64,000 nt of DNA from assembly GCA_014549065.1 (NCBI GenBank), contig JACDOX010000030.1, positions 6,733,141 through 6,797,140 of the forward strand. Reading direction: 5' to 3'. Position 1 is the stretch's first letter; each line of letters begins with the position of its first letter. The stretch comes from Cardinalis cardinalis. Its lineage: Eukaryota; Chordata; Aves; Passeriformes; Cardinalidae. Under the pieces are notes generated by a model. The model was not told the origin of the DNA, made no database searches, and worked only from the letters and a program-made list of their open reading frames with translations. Positions 36,365-49,000 of this stretch are shown here, one piece after another. The position numbers and the translations under genes were made by a program.

Positions 36365-39300
36365 GCTGTCGCCTCTGGTCAAGCAGCAAGGGCCAGATGA
36401 GCCCAGGCATGTCCCACCCGGTAATATTGGGATCATATTCCAATAGGACTGGAAGATTTCTGCTGACTTTTGAGAGTCTTTAATATTCAGTTGCAAGGAT
36501 TCATTCCTACAGGAGAAAACAGGCCTTCTATTGGAGTCAGGATCAAGTAGTTTTGCTCCACTATTTACCCTACAGTATTTCTTCAGAATAATCATTTAGC
36601 ACATAGTCATTTCCTTGGGGTTCCTGCCTCCTTGGCTCTTCCTTGTTTGCATATAATCAGAGCATCTACCTTGCCTTCCAATGAGCCTTTCTTTCTCTCC
36701 AGAGTGAAAGCTAAGCTTCTCATTTCTCCATTTTCACTCAATGGGCCATCAAACCCAGGGAACAGAGTCTGTGTAGTGAAGTGCTGGCAGCTAGACCTGC
36801 CTAAAGGATTTTTTTTTTTTTGTCCCAGTTTAGCTGCTGGGCCCACTTTACTCTTTGGATGAAAAGTACACCATGCAAGTGCTGTTGGCTTGTTGTTCCT
36901 GGGACAGAAAAATAATCAGCCTAACCACAGAGAAATTACATACATTGGCTTGTCAGGCATTTCCTCTCCTCAACCCACATCTCCTTTTGTTGAAAAAAAA
37001 AAAAAAAAAAAGAAAGGGGATGCCAAAATGGGAAAGCAAGCCCTTGCTCATCTTTCATGCACAGTGAACCTGAGCTCCTTTACCTGCCAAATCCATAAGG
37101 ACACCCATGTGCTGTTCCCTCCAGAGTGCAAAGCCACTGGCTTTGCTTGGTCTCTGCCCCACAGCCACCCAGAAGGATCCAGAGCAAGTGGCAGAGGCTC
37201 AATAAAATAGATGTGCCTCACTCTGAAATAGATATGGCAAGATAAGCTGGCGAGGAAGAAGGAGCCAATTTGTCTCCAGCCCCTGTAAACTCCCAGACTG
37301 TGTTCTCAGTAATATGATCAGATTTGGGGCTAGATGATCAGATTTGGCAGTTCTAATAGAGTCCATCTGCCAGCACTGTAATTGTAAACACAACCAACAT
37401 CTGACTATAATAATAATAATGATAAAAAATAATGTTACATGCCCCACACCCACTGGGACATCTCATTTTTGCTTTGGCTTTAGGATAAAGGATGATGAGG
37501 ATGTTTGGACCAACAGCTTCATTTCAGCCAGTGTTTCTGATAAGTCTGTCACCACATTTGTCTCTGGAAAATATTAAGCATAACATAGGACTCATTCCTA
37601 GATGATATACAAGCAGCTTGTTTTCCTCATTTCACCACAAATCTTATTTATATATACATTGCAAATAGATTCAAACCACACACACAGCACATCCATGGAG
37701 CCTGATTTTCCAATGTTATACTAGGTTTATGATCTTGTAATTCCATAGACTTAGATGAGTTTTACCAGAATAAATCTGGTTCCCAAAAAGAAAGGATATA
37801 TTATGGACTTGTACATATTACTTATGCATCCAACCAGAAATTAGTATGGGCAGACACCTGGCACAGATGAAATAGTTAAATCTGCTTCCTACTCCCTTTT
37901 ACAAGACCCTGATTTCCTTGCTTGCAACTGTCAGGCATTCAGTGTTCAGGCAGGAATGTTCCCTGTAATATGCTTGCCTAAGGCTAAATATTTTTCAGAG
38001 TTCCAGCAAAATTAGCCCAGCCATTTGGAGGATGCATTTAAGGGAAACCACAGTGTTTCACTAATATTAAGAAAGGCTCTGACTGCCTTATTTAGAAGTC
38101 CTGAAGCTTCGAAGCAAGGCTTTCAAACACTGAAAGGAAGCACTGAGCTGTATCCCAGGAGTGGATGTGCTGCTGCCTTGGAAATCTGTCCACAATCCAA
38201 AAGAGAGGTGCCCAAACCCAGCAGCTCACACTCAGCCGTTTCTGTGCACCAGGCCCTCAGTCAGCCACGTGTGGAGAGGAGATCTCTGTGCTCACACAAG
38301 GCATCATCACACAGCAAACCCCCGGGGGGTGTTTATAGCCCCATTTACAAGGAGTGATCAGTGCTGAAAGCCTTCTGGGACATGAGCACGTTGTGTTTGC
38401 TCTGCAGGCTGCAGTGAACAGAGGCTGCTGGGTTCAGAAGGCCAGAGCTGGCAGCTGGGCAATATGGACAACCAGCAGACTTTGGAGAAGGACAGAAAAG
38501 GGGAGTGAGAAAACTGCCCTAAGCTAAGGCTATGTGGTTGTGTGGTTTTTTGTTTGCCTGTGGTTTTTTAGTTTGGTTTGGGTTTTGTTGTTCTGGTTTT
38601 TCAAATAAATAACTACCAGCAATGCCCTGGTTAGCACTGCCAAAAAATCCCTTCTATTGTCTTTGCTTAGGCAGAGCTACATTAATTTCAGCTGCCCGTC
38701 TCTAAGGAAAGACAGAAAATCCTGCAGAAGTATGTACTTGGTACATGAGCAATCTTCAGACAACAAAGAAATGTAAAATTCAGGCTGGATCAGGCCTCTG
38801 GAGTTAAAACCTCAAAGAGCCCACCACCAATTTAAAGCAGAACCAAGGGCCAAGCAAGGATAATCTGTAATTCTCTGCTTCTGGGGGTCGCTGTGGCATA
38901 AAACAAACCAGAAGCACACACAGGTGGCACCTCTCTCTTGGTGACAGCACCTAGAGAGGGCAGGTAGAGGGAGGTGGCTGCCTTCGCCAGAGAGAGAGTG
39001 ATGGACAGGAGCTGAGACAGGAGGGATGTCTGTGGATCCACTCTTTCATAGCACCTGGAATCAAAGCTCATGTTCTCCAGAAGAGCTCTGGAGAACTGAT
39101 CTGTAGAAATCCCTAGAAAAGAAGGTGACCCAGCTTCTTCTATCAGTTGGCCACAAAGACCAGCAGTTCGCAAACCTTGCAGCCCAGTGGTTCACAGCAA
39201 ACCCACAGACACTCTGTCTTCTTCAAAGAGGATATTCCATCTTTAACATACATTTAATTTGATGTTTAACACATCTCTTGCAGATGAGCTGCTGATCACT

Positions 39301-41810
39301 CACTACAGCCACTGACAGACATGGGCTGCAGACCACCCTGCCAGAGAAAACAACTTTCAGTGCTCTGGCTGCACACTCTTAACTCAAGTGGAGGTCTCTG
39401 CTAGGTTGTCTAAATAGCTCAGCCATTTTGCTGGCCCCTGTGAGGGTACATATGGTTCCATATGCTGGGAAAGCTGTTTTTTTCAATTTGCTCCTAAAAC
39501 AAAGTGTATGAATTTATACACAAACCGATGTTAAAAAAAAATATTAAGGTTGCAGAATCAAGCAGTTAAAAGCCAGGAACTGGCTGACAATGTCTTGGTC
39601 ACACAAAAGAGAGATTGAAATAAATGTGATGTGATAGCCAAAAAGTGCTCTCTGGAAGACAGGCTAGATAAATAGAAATAAAAGAATGAGGCCATTTTGT
39701 TTGAGAACAGTTTATTACATCATGATCATCTTTCCCGGCCATTCTCTCCTCCCTAAACTTTTGCCAAACTGCAGGTAGGTTCAACATGAAGATTTCATAA
39801 AAGGTTAATCTTAGCACTCAAGAAGAAAGTAGAGTTTGAGCTTCAGAGTTGTTTTTCTTTGATCATTTTGAAGAGTTATAATGGTGTAAATTGTGTACCT
39901 TAAATTTACCACACTGGAAAGCTGCAGCACCACATCATTCTTCCTGCAATTTTTCTTCCTCTACAAAGATGACATAAATCCCTGTGGTGGGTCTGCTACA
40001 CAGTTGGACTTATCAAGCTGAAATCTGATTTCAGCAGAAAGAGGAAAAAAGATTTCAGAAGGAATGTGTTTAGGGTTCTGCAAACAACCCCACTCCTGCC
40101 CCCTCTCCTCCTCATCAGACACGCTCCAAATAAGTAAAAGATACCTCTAAAGGCACTGCTGAGAACCCATCAGAGCCCAGCCTACTGGAAACACCAGCCA
40201 AAAGGCTTTGAACAGTGGGCAATACATGGGAGGCTAAAAAATTTAAAACATCCCAAGCCCACCCCCCACCACCCCAAAATTTTAAAATGTGGTAAAAACC
40301 ACAAAGAATTCATATGAAATCAAAACAAATTCAAACCTTTTCCCCTGAGAACTCCTACAAGCCCTGCAGCAGCCAGTCTCCAGCAGGCTTCACAGAGGTT
40401 TATCTGCAGGTCACAATGGGCCACTGAAGCAAACACCCTTGAAATGTGGTGACACTGCTCACACAGATCCTCTTGGGGGGCTGAGCAGGATTCCCAAATC
40501 CCAGCCTGGTTGGAAACTTGTAGAGGAAAGGAATACAGGAGCAGCACAGGCAGCCAAAGGCTAAATGTAAAAGGACAAAACTGTAGGACAGCCCCTGCTT
40601 GAGGCAGGGGTGGGAGTGGAAAGGACAGGGTGATGAGTAAAGGAGGCCCATTAAAAATGGGAAAAAAATCTCAGTCCTACCTGTAAAATTCTGTCTTTCT
40701 CCAGTAAAGGCCGTGGTTTTTTTCCCTCAGGAGCGTTTTCACTAGACCCCCAAAACTGCAGACATCAGTGCAAGCAAGATGATAGCTCTGGAGAAGGGCC
40801 AGCAGAGTTCAAAGCCCCTAGCTGGAAACCTAAGCAACACTGACAGGCATTGAGGGAAAATTTATGAGGTCCTGATTGCTAAAAGCATATGTTTGGGATC
40901 TAAAAAAGTAACAATTATGCCACCCACACTGCTTATTCTTTTCTTGTCTGAGGAGCTTTGGGCTAACATGTTGAAATGTAAAACAACCTGAGCACATTTT
41001 AGATAGGATTTATGGCATTCCCAGACTGACATTTAGAATCATGGCTTGCAGTTGAGCATACTATTCAACAAGCCACCTGCCTCTATAAATGTCACTATTT
41101 GGGCTCAAAATTGGTTTTAGTATAACCCAAAGCAACTCCAGTTCTTCCAGCTCCTGCCTGTTTATAGGGACGTTTCATGGCATACAACATTGAAAAAGAC
41201 AATTTGTAGAAAATAAAGGTAAAAGTCTTGTGTGATTTATCTTGTTTGAAAGCAGCTGAAAGGGGCATGTGAAACCTGCATCCCAGTAAAGATGCAGGAC
41301 TGATCCCTGAATTAATTGGTGCTGGCTTGTGCAAACAGCAACCCTGTGGGGAACCCAGGGAAAAACCCCTCATAGAGAAGAGCAGTGGAACACCAGGTGG
41401 GGTGACAGGTGGCATTAGCTTTTCATGCCTGGAGATACCTGAGCCTTTCACAAAACACCAGGGGTACCCAACGGGGCTCGGTTGGGCTGCATGGATTCTT
41501 CTTCAGAGTAAGTCCTGCCAAAAAGCAGCCATCCAGCCACATCCATGGGAGCAAGCAGTGAACCAAGCATGGGATGCAAGGGAGGCAGAGGCATGTCAGG
41601 ACTGCAGGCTGGAGTGTTCAGGCTGCACAATCCCTGCACACTACACCACAGTCCCCAAAAACTGTCTCTTTTGAGTGCCTCCATGCTCCTCAGAAGAAAG
41701 GAAGGCACTTGGAGACAAACTTCTTCCCAAGGGCAGCTGCAGCAGCAATGGTTCCAGCACTGCTTGTACAAAGCACCTTTGATGCTGGCTACATGCTCAG
41801 GGAGCTTTAT
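36365..41810. other. Intergenic, low-complexity tracts only
   Basis: No gene was recognised in this 5.4-kb stretch. Visible simple sequence includes T13 at 36809-36821, A19 at 36993-37011, a short AAT run near 37409-37432 and a T/G-rich tract near 38534-38600. The 38832-39173 minus-strand open frame (113 codons) has no domain features. Confidence 0.55.
36993..37011. repeat. A19 homopolymer
   Basis: Nineteen A followed by GAAAGGGG. No retroposed gene is recognisable upstream of it. Confidence 0.8.
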
Positions 41811-41925
41811 TGGAATCCTGGAATAATTTAAGACTGAAAGGGAGGCCTGCAGGTCATCTAGGCCAATGCTCTGCTCCGAGCAGGGCCAACTACATTAGGA
41901 AGGTCTTGCATTTGTGCATGAGGAT
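41811..41925 (-). mobile_element. CR1 LINE 3'-end fragment
   Basis: The antisense of the CR1 3' terminus is seen as GAATCCTGGAATAATTTAAG, then GCAGGTCATCTAGGCCAATG and CCGAGCAGGGCCAACTA. These correspond to the family's characteristic terminal blocks in the expected order. It is short and diverged. The element's sense strand is minus. Confidence 0.65.
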
Positions 41926-44730
41926 GAACACACTGCCACAGCTAATCTGTTGGCTCTGAAGACCACAGAGACATCACCTAGACACGTTCTCTAAAAACAG
42001 AACATTTCGTACACAGCCTTAGGGTGTGGATTCTGTTGGGCAGCAGAAGCCATTGGCAAATTTACTGCATAGCTGTACCACAGTGAAGCACAGAAGAGCT
42101 CACCAACAAGCTCTCATTCCTTTGATAATGCACAACTGGCAATTTCCTGCTTTGCAGGGAAGAAAAAGCACATAAGATGCTTCCCTGCAGTCTAGGCACA
42201 CCAGAGGCCAGTGAAATTAGGTGGTGAATAGCTCTGGAAAAGGAGTCATATGCTGAAAACCATTGTCTCTCTCTAAAATCTCCATATGAATTAACAGGTC
42301 AGAAAACTGGTATTTCATAACAGAGACATAAAAAATATTGCTCTGCTTTAACAAAGCTTTCTTCCACTTGACAGAATATGCTTGCCAGAAAATCATATCT
42401 TACTTCATTTAAACATTGTGGTGTCTGAAGGTATCAGGTATCTTCCTGCAACCACCATCAACAAGGTTTTGAATACAGCAAAGAAGAGGGAAAATAAACC
42501 TGTGTCTATCATCTCATGCAATCAAAGCTAATAAAAAAATTAGCCATTTGGGACTGAAAAATTGACAAATTGGTGACATACAGAATGAAAATCATCTTGA
42601 TAGCTAGCTGAGATCTGCCTGACCTGATCTTCCTAACAGGATCACTATTTAAAAAAAAACCCCAAAAATCACGTGTACACCATTCTTGAAGATCACAGGA
42701 TGAAAAATTATACATTAGGCATCCTCAGGGTCAACTTTTAATGGGAAACATGTTTTTCATTTTGTCACAGGTTTATAAATGGCTGTACTCCACTCTTGGA
42801 GCTTTTCCTCTACGGTTGACTCTCCCTATGCAGAACAGAGTCCTGCAGGGCAAAGACTGGATGATGGCACATCAATTCCTGAAATGAGTTCTTGCTTGAC
42901 ACAGTCAAGATGAGAGTAGCCTCCCTTGTACAGCCATTACTTGAACATGTGGGGAAAATGAAGCAGAGATTTCTAGAATCACATGAAATCTAATATATAA
43001 TACAAAGACATCCCATGCTAACAATACTCCTGAGGACAAGCCCTTATGTTGAAAGTAATATTGTTGTAGATGAAACATCACCTCCTTCCTGCAAGTGCAA
43101 GGAACAACACACACAGGAATAAAGCTATTGTATATCAAAGGCTGCAAATCAACATTGTGACTCTTACAGCCAAGGCTTTGCCATTCTGAATAAAGGCATT
43201 CTGTCATTCCCTGAATTAAACTGAAACAGGACCCAAAGCAAGACAAATGTAAGAACAGAAGGGAAAAGTGCCCTAGACTACTAACAATGGCTCTTCAGAA
43301 AGGTGCCAAAAGGGATGATTGACAGAAGTTACAGCATCAGAAAGCATGTGTAAGAGATCTAGGATCTGCTTTCACATACTCCTTCCTTGGATGGTCAGTT
43401 GGCCTAGGAAATCAAGGTGATGCTGGGTATTGAGACTGTGAGCCTGACTGCCATAGATACCCTGTCAGAAGAAATCCAAGGACACATTCAGGTGAAAAAT
43501 AAATCTATCTTACTCACAAAAGTTTAAATCTCTAAATGCTGTGCACCTATAGACTCAGGTACAGCTGAGTCCAACATGGAGCAGCATGACAGAAGTACGT
43601 AATAAAACCTATAGAACTGACTTTTGCTATCAGCTTTCCTAGGAACTGCAGGACTCAAAGCAGCACTTCAACACCATCAGAGAGGCTTGCACCCATTTGA
43701 ACAATCACACCTCACAAAGAGCTTTCAGTCCTACAAAACTTTGAACTCTAAACAAATTCAACATGTTAAATGATGAGGGAGACTCTTCCTTTCAATATCA
43801 CTCCTGACTGTCTCTCTCCTGCTTTCTGGCTCNTGTAGCAAGTCAGGGACATGGTGAAAAAAATATTTCAAGCCAGTGGGTGGCACTCAGTACTACATGC
43901 TGGATGCGTTGCTGATAGTTTGAATATATCAGATATTTTTAGGTACTGTGAGCAGTTCAAGGCAATCAAGTATTGTAATCAAGAGCATACAAAAGCTCAG
44001 CTATATCAGTTCAGTCAGGATTTTAAGGATTCAGGTTTTGCAACTCTGTCAGCTGATATGCTGGGATGGTATGAGAGAAGTTGCTCCTTGCTGTGGTGCA
44101 GACATTTTCAGCAGAATTTCACTGAATTTCACAGGCATGTTCAGAAGAGTCATCTTCCTGAGAACTCCCCACTGTGCCCAGCTTAGCAGACAGTTATTTC
44201 CATAATAGCAACTTTCTGTGAGGAAGTAGGAAACGTGGCTCTAGGAGGAGATATTCAGAGTTACCTGCCACGGTGAAAATCCCTGGGTTCCAGCGGGCCA
44301 CACCATTTGTGAAATGACACAGAGATGTTATAGGCAGGAAGATTATAGAGCAGCCCATCTTTAGACGATGCAAGAAGCCAGCAGAGGCAGNCCCGGCACG
44401 GCGCGCTCAGCACCGCGGACAGCGGCACAGCCGCTCCTGCGCCGCCGCCGTGCCCGCACTCCCCTGCCCTCTCCCTCCTGCCCTCCCTCTATCCCTCCCT
44501 AAACTCGCCTGTACCTGTGCATGCCCTCCTCCTCAATGCCACATTGTAATCCAGACCCTCCCACAGCCNAGTCTCTCCCATCTGGCTTCTCAGTACATCC
44601 ATAGACAGGCAATAATTGTACAAATAAACTTTATACCAATTATATAAGCATATTCAGTATGTACCTGCACCTCTCATGAAGGGAACATTGCAAAGTGAAG
44701 TCTGACAGCGAAACTGGAGACTGGGAAGAC
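41926..44730. other. Intergenic, nothing recognised
   Basis: No gene was recognised. A 111-codon plus-strand frame (43851-44186) has ordinary amino-acid composition but no domain I know. A short GC-rich, CpG-containing patch lies at about 44390-44460; it is too small to call a CpG-island promoter. Confidence 0.5.
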
Positions 44731-44777
44731 ACAGTTGTGCTGCCTGTGCATCTCTATGCTACAGGCAGCACAACTGT
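44731..44777. repeat. Perfect 17-bp inverted repeat with 13-nt loop
   Basis: Arm 44731-44747 (ACAGTTGTGCTGCCTGT) is the exact reverse complement of 44761-44777, with a 13-nt spacer. It could form a hairpin in DNA or RNA. It immediately precedes a 33-bp tandem duplication and a solo LTR, so it may be a by-product of local rearrangement. Confidence 0.85.
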
Positions 44778-44820
44778 TTTGAGCAGTTCCAGGGTCAGGA
44801 ATATGCCTGTTTTGAGCAGT
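44777..44820 (+). repeat. 33-bp tandem duplication interrupted by an LTR
   Basis: A 33-bp unit starting TTTTGAGCAGTT occupies 44777-44809. A second copy begins at 44810 and is interrupted after 11 bases by the LTR, resuming at 45210 after the target-site duplication. The two copies differ at a few bases. The duplication is therefore older than the LTR insertion. Confidence 0.8.
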
Positions 44821-45203
44821 TGTCAAAGATATGTTTTATGAAAAATTCTTTCCTTAGAATTTTTTCTCCTGAGAAGCTTGAGAGGCCTCAGGAACAAAAT
44901 GTAAACAATAATTATCTGCTGCCGTGGAATGCAACAGGTGGATCTGTGATTGGCCTCATGTGGTTGTTTCTGATTAATGGCCAATCACAGTCAGCTGGCT
45001 TGGACTGTCTCAGTCAGTTACTAGCCTTTGTTATCATTATTTTTCTATTCTTAGCTAGCCTTCTGATGAAAACCTTTATTCTATTCTTTTAGTATAGTTT
45101 TAATATAATATATATGATAAAATAATAAATCAAGCCTTCTGAAACATGGAGTCAACATTCTCATCTCTTCCCTCATTCTAAAACCCCTGCAAACACCACC
45201 ACA
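44821..45203 (+). mobile_element. Solo LTR, copy 4 of the songbird-type ERV family
   Basis: This 383-bp plus-strand LTR starts TGTCAAAGATATG and ends CACCACCACA, with a perfect 6-bp target-site duplication AGCAGT (44815-44820 and 45204-45209). It is the reverse complement of the elements at 23975 and 27567 and shares their CCAAT-type boxes, GGAATGCAACAGGTG block, AT-rich stretch and AATAAA signal (45124-45129). No internal viral sequence is adjacent. Confidence 0.92.
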
Positions 45204-45209
45204 AGCAGT

Positions 45210-45944
45210 TTGAGGGTCAGGAATATGCCTATGCTTTCCCTGACAGTAAATGCCAGCAGGTACCTTTCACAACTCTCAAAAGCCAGTATTTCCCTTTCTA
45301 GCCTTTTCTCCTTCACCAATATGTTCTGTCTCCTTGAAAAAGAACATGGGGGTTGCAACCCATCTCCTTGAAACCTCTGGAGGTCCCTCCATCCACCTGG
45401 CTCTCCCATGCTTAGGTCTTTTGTCACAGAGATACTTCTTTTCTCCTGTGAACAATAAGCCTCCTGCTTCCCTCAGCAAGCAGAACGTACCAGACACCTG
45501 CTGACACATAGCAGTCCAAACAGCCACTGGTTTCTCATGTGGATTCTCCCTTTACACCTTCCCTTCCCTCACAGCTCTATAGTTTGTGATGCCACAGAAC
45601 TCTACAGTTCACGCTTCAGCTTTTGGCCTGCTCTGAGGAAGTGACATACCCTTGTGACTGAAGCCAACACTCCTTGAAGCAAGCTGTGGTTACCAGAGTT
45701 GGAAACTGCATGGTGGTGGGACTCCTGCCTAATGCTTATTGNTTTTGCTGATCATTTCCTTTCAAATGCAAAGGCTAATTATCCTCTGCTGGAAGCAGAG
45801 CCACTTCATTCAAGATTATTGCTATTATCACATTTTGAACAAGTCAAGCACCTGCCCTCCTAATGATCTCTGCCCACACAGGCCAACCAAGCTATTCTGC
45901 TACCCTCAGATTCCCCCTGCCCATCCTACAGAAAGAGCAGAAAG
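45210..45944. other. Intergenic, nothing recognised
   Basis: Apart from the rest of the 33-bp duplicate copy at its left edge, there is no gene or repeat I can name. Confidence 0.55.
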
Positions 45945-46068
45945 ACTGGCTGGATAAAATTCTGAGCCATCTTCTCTGATCTCCGAGCTGGCTGTGCTTT
46001 GGGCAGCAGGGTGACTAGGAACCTCCTAAGCTCCCTTCTAACCTGAACTCAGTTCTAGTTCTAAGTCT
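45945..46068 (+). mobile_element. CR1 LINE 3'-end fragment
   Basis: Here the sense strand of the CR1 3' end is on plus. A stretch from GACTGGCTGGATAAAATTCT through CTTTGGGCAGCAGGGTGACT to CTCCCTTCTAACCTGAACTC, followed by a decayed TTCTAGTTCTAAG, corresponds to the terminal block and the 3' octamer-like repeats of CR1. It is diverged and only about 120 bp long. Confidence 0.65.
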
Positions 46069-49000
46069 TCAAAAAAGGATAGCAATAGAAAATGACAGAA
46101 AATTCAGCTCTGTAACATATTCCTCCAAGGGCTCTGTTTCCTTTCTTTAGGGCTTTCCCCTAATTCTAAAAGACAGATCTGGACACCATTGGCCCAGGGG
46201 CTCAACACCTTCAGTAACTCAGAATCAGAACCTCACATACCTTTAGGTGCTTCTGTCCCGCAGAGTTCCAAGCTCTTCATGCCAATGGCCTTTTTTCAAG
46301 GTCCTGCAACTTTCGGGTTCATAGATTATCTTTCAGAGTGCTGATGAAGTGCTGGCTCGAATGCCTTCCAAGTTTCCTGAATGCTGTAGTATCATTTACT
46401 TGAGAATCCACAGTAAAAAGCAAAATTAAAAAGCACCGAAAAGTCATGATAAATGGTGCAATTAAGGCAACAAAACACGCTTTAAATCAAGAAGAGCTAC
46501 AGCTCAGCTCCTGGGTATGGAAAGGTTCTAATTTACCATGGCAAAGACAAAGCATATGCATCAAATTAGTCATGTTTCAGAATCTCTCTTATGCACAAAA
46601 CCAGCAGAACTGACTATCCACTTGCACACTACCAGCAAACAAGATGAGGAGACTTTTCTTCTCTAATTATTGAAGGTTATAAACCTTTGAGTGTTTCTCT
46701 TTCCCCTCAAAAAAACCCACCAGGGGTGCACTCACACTAGCAGAATTCCCCAGCCAACATGGATGGCACGTTTCCCTGAGCTCGCTTTATGAGAAGGAAG
46801 CAGGTTTTGCCAGAGGTGACATCTGATGCCTTAGGAGCACAACCCTCACCCTCCTAACAAAAACTTAACAAGATAAGCCTCCTAATCTAAATTAGGTGCC
46901 TAAAATTAGGTAGTGTGCTTATGTTTTTCCTTATCTACCTACTAGCATCCCATATCCTAGTGCTCATCTGTGTATCTTCAAAGGTCCACAGTTGCTGATT
47001 TTTGCCCTCTATTTTTCCTCAACCAAAAGGATATTTTTTAAAAAGTAAGAAAATGTTATTGTACAAAGTATGGTTGTGAAACAGAAACCATTCAGAGGAT
47101 GAAATGCTTCCCTGTCCTTTAATATAGCTTCAAAAAGTCTTTATATTATGAACTGTTAGTGTACTGCTAGGCAATCTCCTGCAGCAGAATAAATCTTGGA
47201 CTCAGGTGTGCCATGACACAAGCGACCTTGGATGAAAGCCACAAAAATGGCAACAAAATAAAGTAGCACACATCCTTTGACATTAAGTAGTTGGTGCTAT
47301 ATTTTCCTGCAGCAATGCTGCCATAACGTGAAATCCAGAGTTAAAAGTCAACTACAGCTCCATACCCAAATAAAAAGTAGAAGCCAATTAAATCTTCCCC
47401 TGCCCAAAACTGGAACAAAGCAAAAATATGGAGATATTTTAAATATAAATACTAAGCAAAGCAATACTCTCTTTTTCTTGTCTTAGTTAATCTTGGATGT
47501 GTTCGCCTTATGTTTTCTGTATCTTCCCCAATCTGCAGTACAGTTACAGAATTTCATCATATAAGGATTTGGGCCTTGATTCAGTAATTTGATCCTGAAA
47601 CACTGAAAAAAAAATTGCACAAAACCTATTTGAAAAATTTTATATTAAACTGTATCTAAAGAAAGAAAGAGAACAGTAAGAGAATCTCATGATCCATGCT
47701 TTATGGAAGCATCTACTGTCAGAAAAATCTAGCACCACTCCGCAGTCCAGGTTTCCTAATTCAGCAGATCACAGTCACAAACCCCCAAGAGGTGCACATG
47801 AGGACAGAGGAATCCAGATTCACAAAGAAGTGAGAAAATTTCTGTGTTTACAAAAAGCAGAAGCTGAAGATCTAAGACAACATCCTGATGCCCTGGAAGA
47901 TCACTGCATTGTGAAGCTACAGAACGGACAGCAAAGTGAGAGGGGTAAGAAAGCCTAATCAGAGCAGAGAGACACTAACACAAGCACTCCTTCTGTGACA
48001 GGCAGCCAGGAATGATTTGCAACCAAAATCAGCTGCTACTTCAGCCACACAGTGACAGTGCTTTGTGTATATTATTAGGAGAATATCAATCACCAATAGA
48101 AAATCCCATTAAACAAAAAACCAAAAGAGCCTTCACCAGACTTAAGAAGAAGAAACCACAATAACGCAGGCAGCCTGAGACTGTGCAGAATTCTCTTATT
48201 GACACAACCACCTTTGGCAGCCAGGAAAGTTCCTTTAGAGCCTCCAGCCTGCTGGCTCAGACAGCCCCAGTTCCAAAGTACTTACAGATCAGAGGAGCAC
48301 AATAGGAAAGTATCTGCAACCTCTTTACCTTAGACCTACCTTCATGCAATCAGTAAACCTTTTGATTAACAATGCATTGGGATAAATATTCTGTAACTGA
48401 ACATCTGGAATACTCACTCTTCTTCTCAGGGATTTCCACGCTTGCTCTTCCAGTGAAATCAATGTTTAGGCTATTTCTTGTGCATGGATTCTCTCTTGGC
48501 CAGGCTGGCTTTTTTCTTCCCTCCATCACAATGGTGCAGACAGATCCTTGTCAGTTTTTCTTCAAAACAGTAATAGAAACAGAGCCTATCATGCTGTTCA
48601 CCCTAACTGAGTTGATTCTTGTTTGGCAGAATTATGATCCTTGCCACACTGAGGAACCAGACTCTGTGTCTCTGTTTAATCTCACCTCATGCTGACATAT
48701 TTCTGAGTGGTCTGTACATAGCAAAGGATGGCAATAACTGGTTCAGTTCAGTGCACAGTCAGATGCACTGTGGTGCTTTCTGATTATTCTCATTGCAATT
48801 TTGTTTAACCCCCTGCATTCTCCAGGAAGATCCTTATGGCAGGAGGAACATGAGACACAGGATGTGCTCTCCCTGTGAGGACACAATTCTTGCTGAGCAC
48901 AGCCACAGCTGCTGCTGAGAGCCCAGTGCCAGCCCCATGGCTGTGCTCAATCCCTGCACAAAGGTGCAGACATTTGGCCCCATTACCACACTTTGCACAA

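Noticed and set aside
38319..38329. C5G6 palindrome
   Set aside because: Too short to be meaningful and not part of a larger structure.
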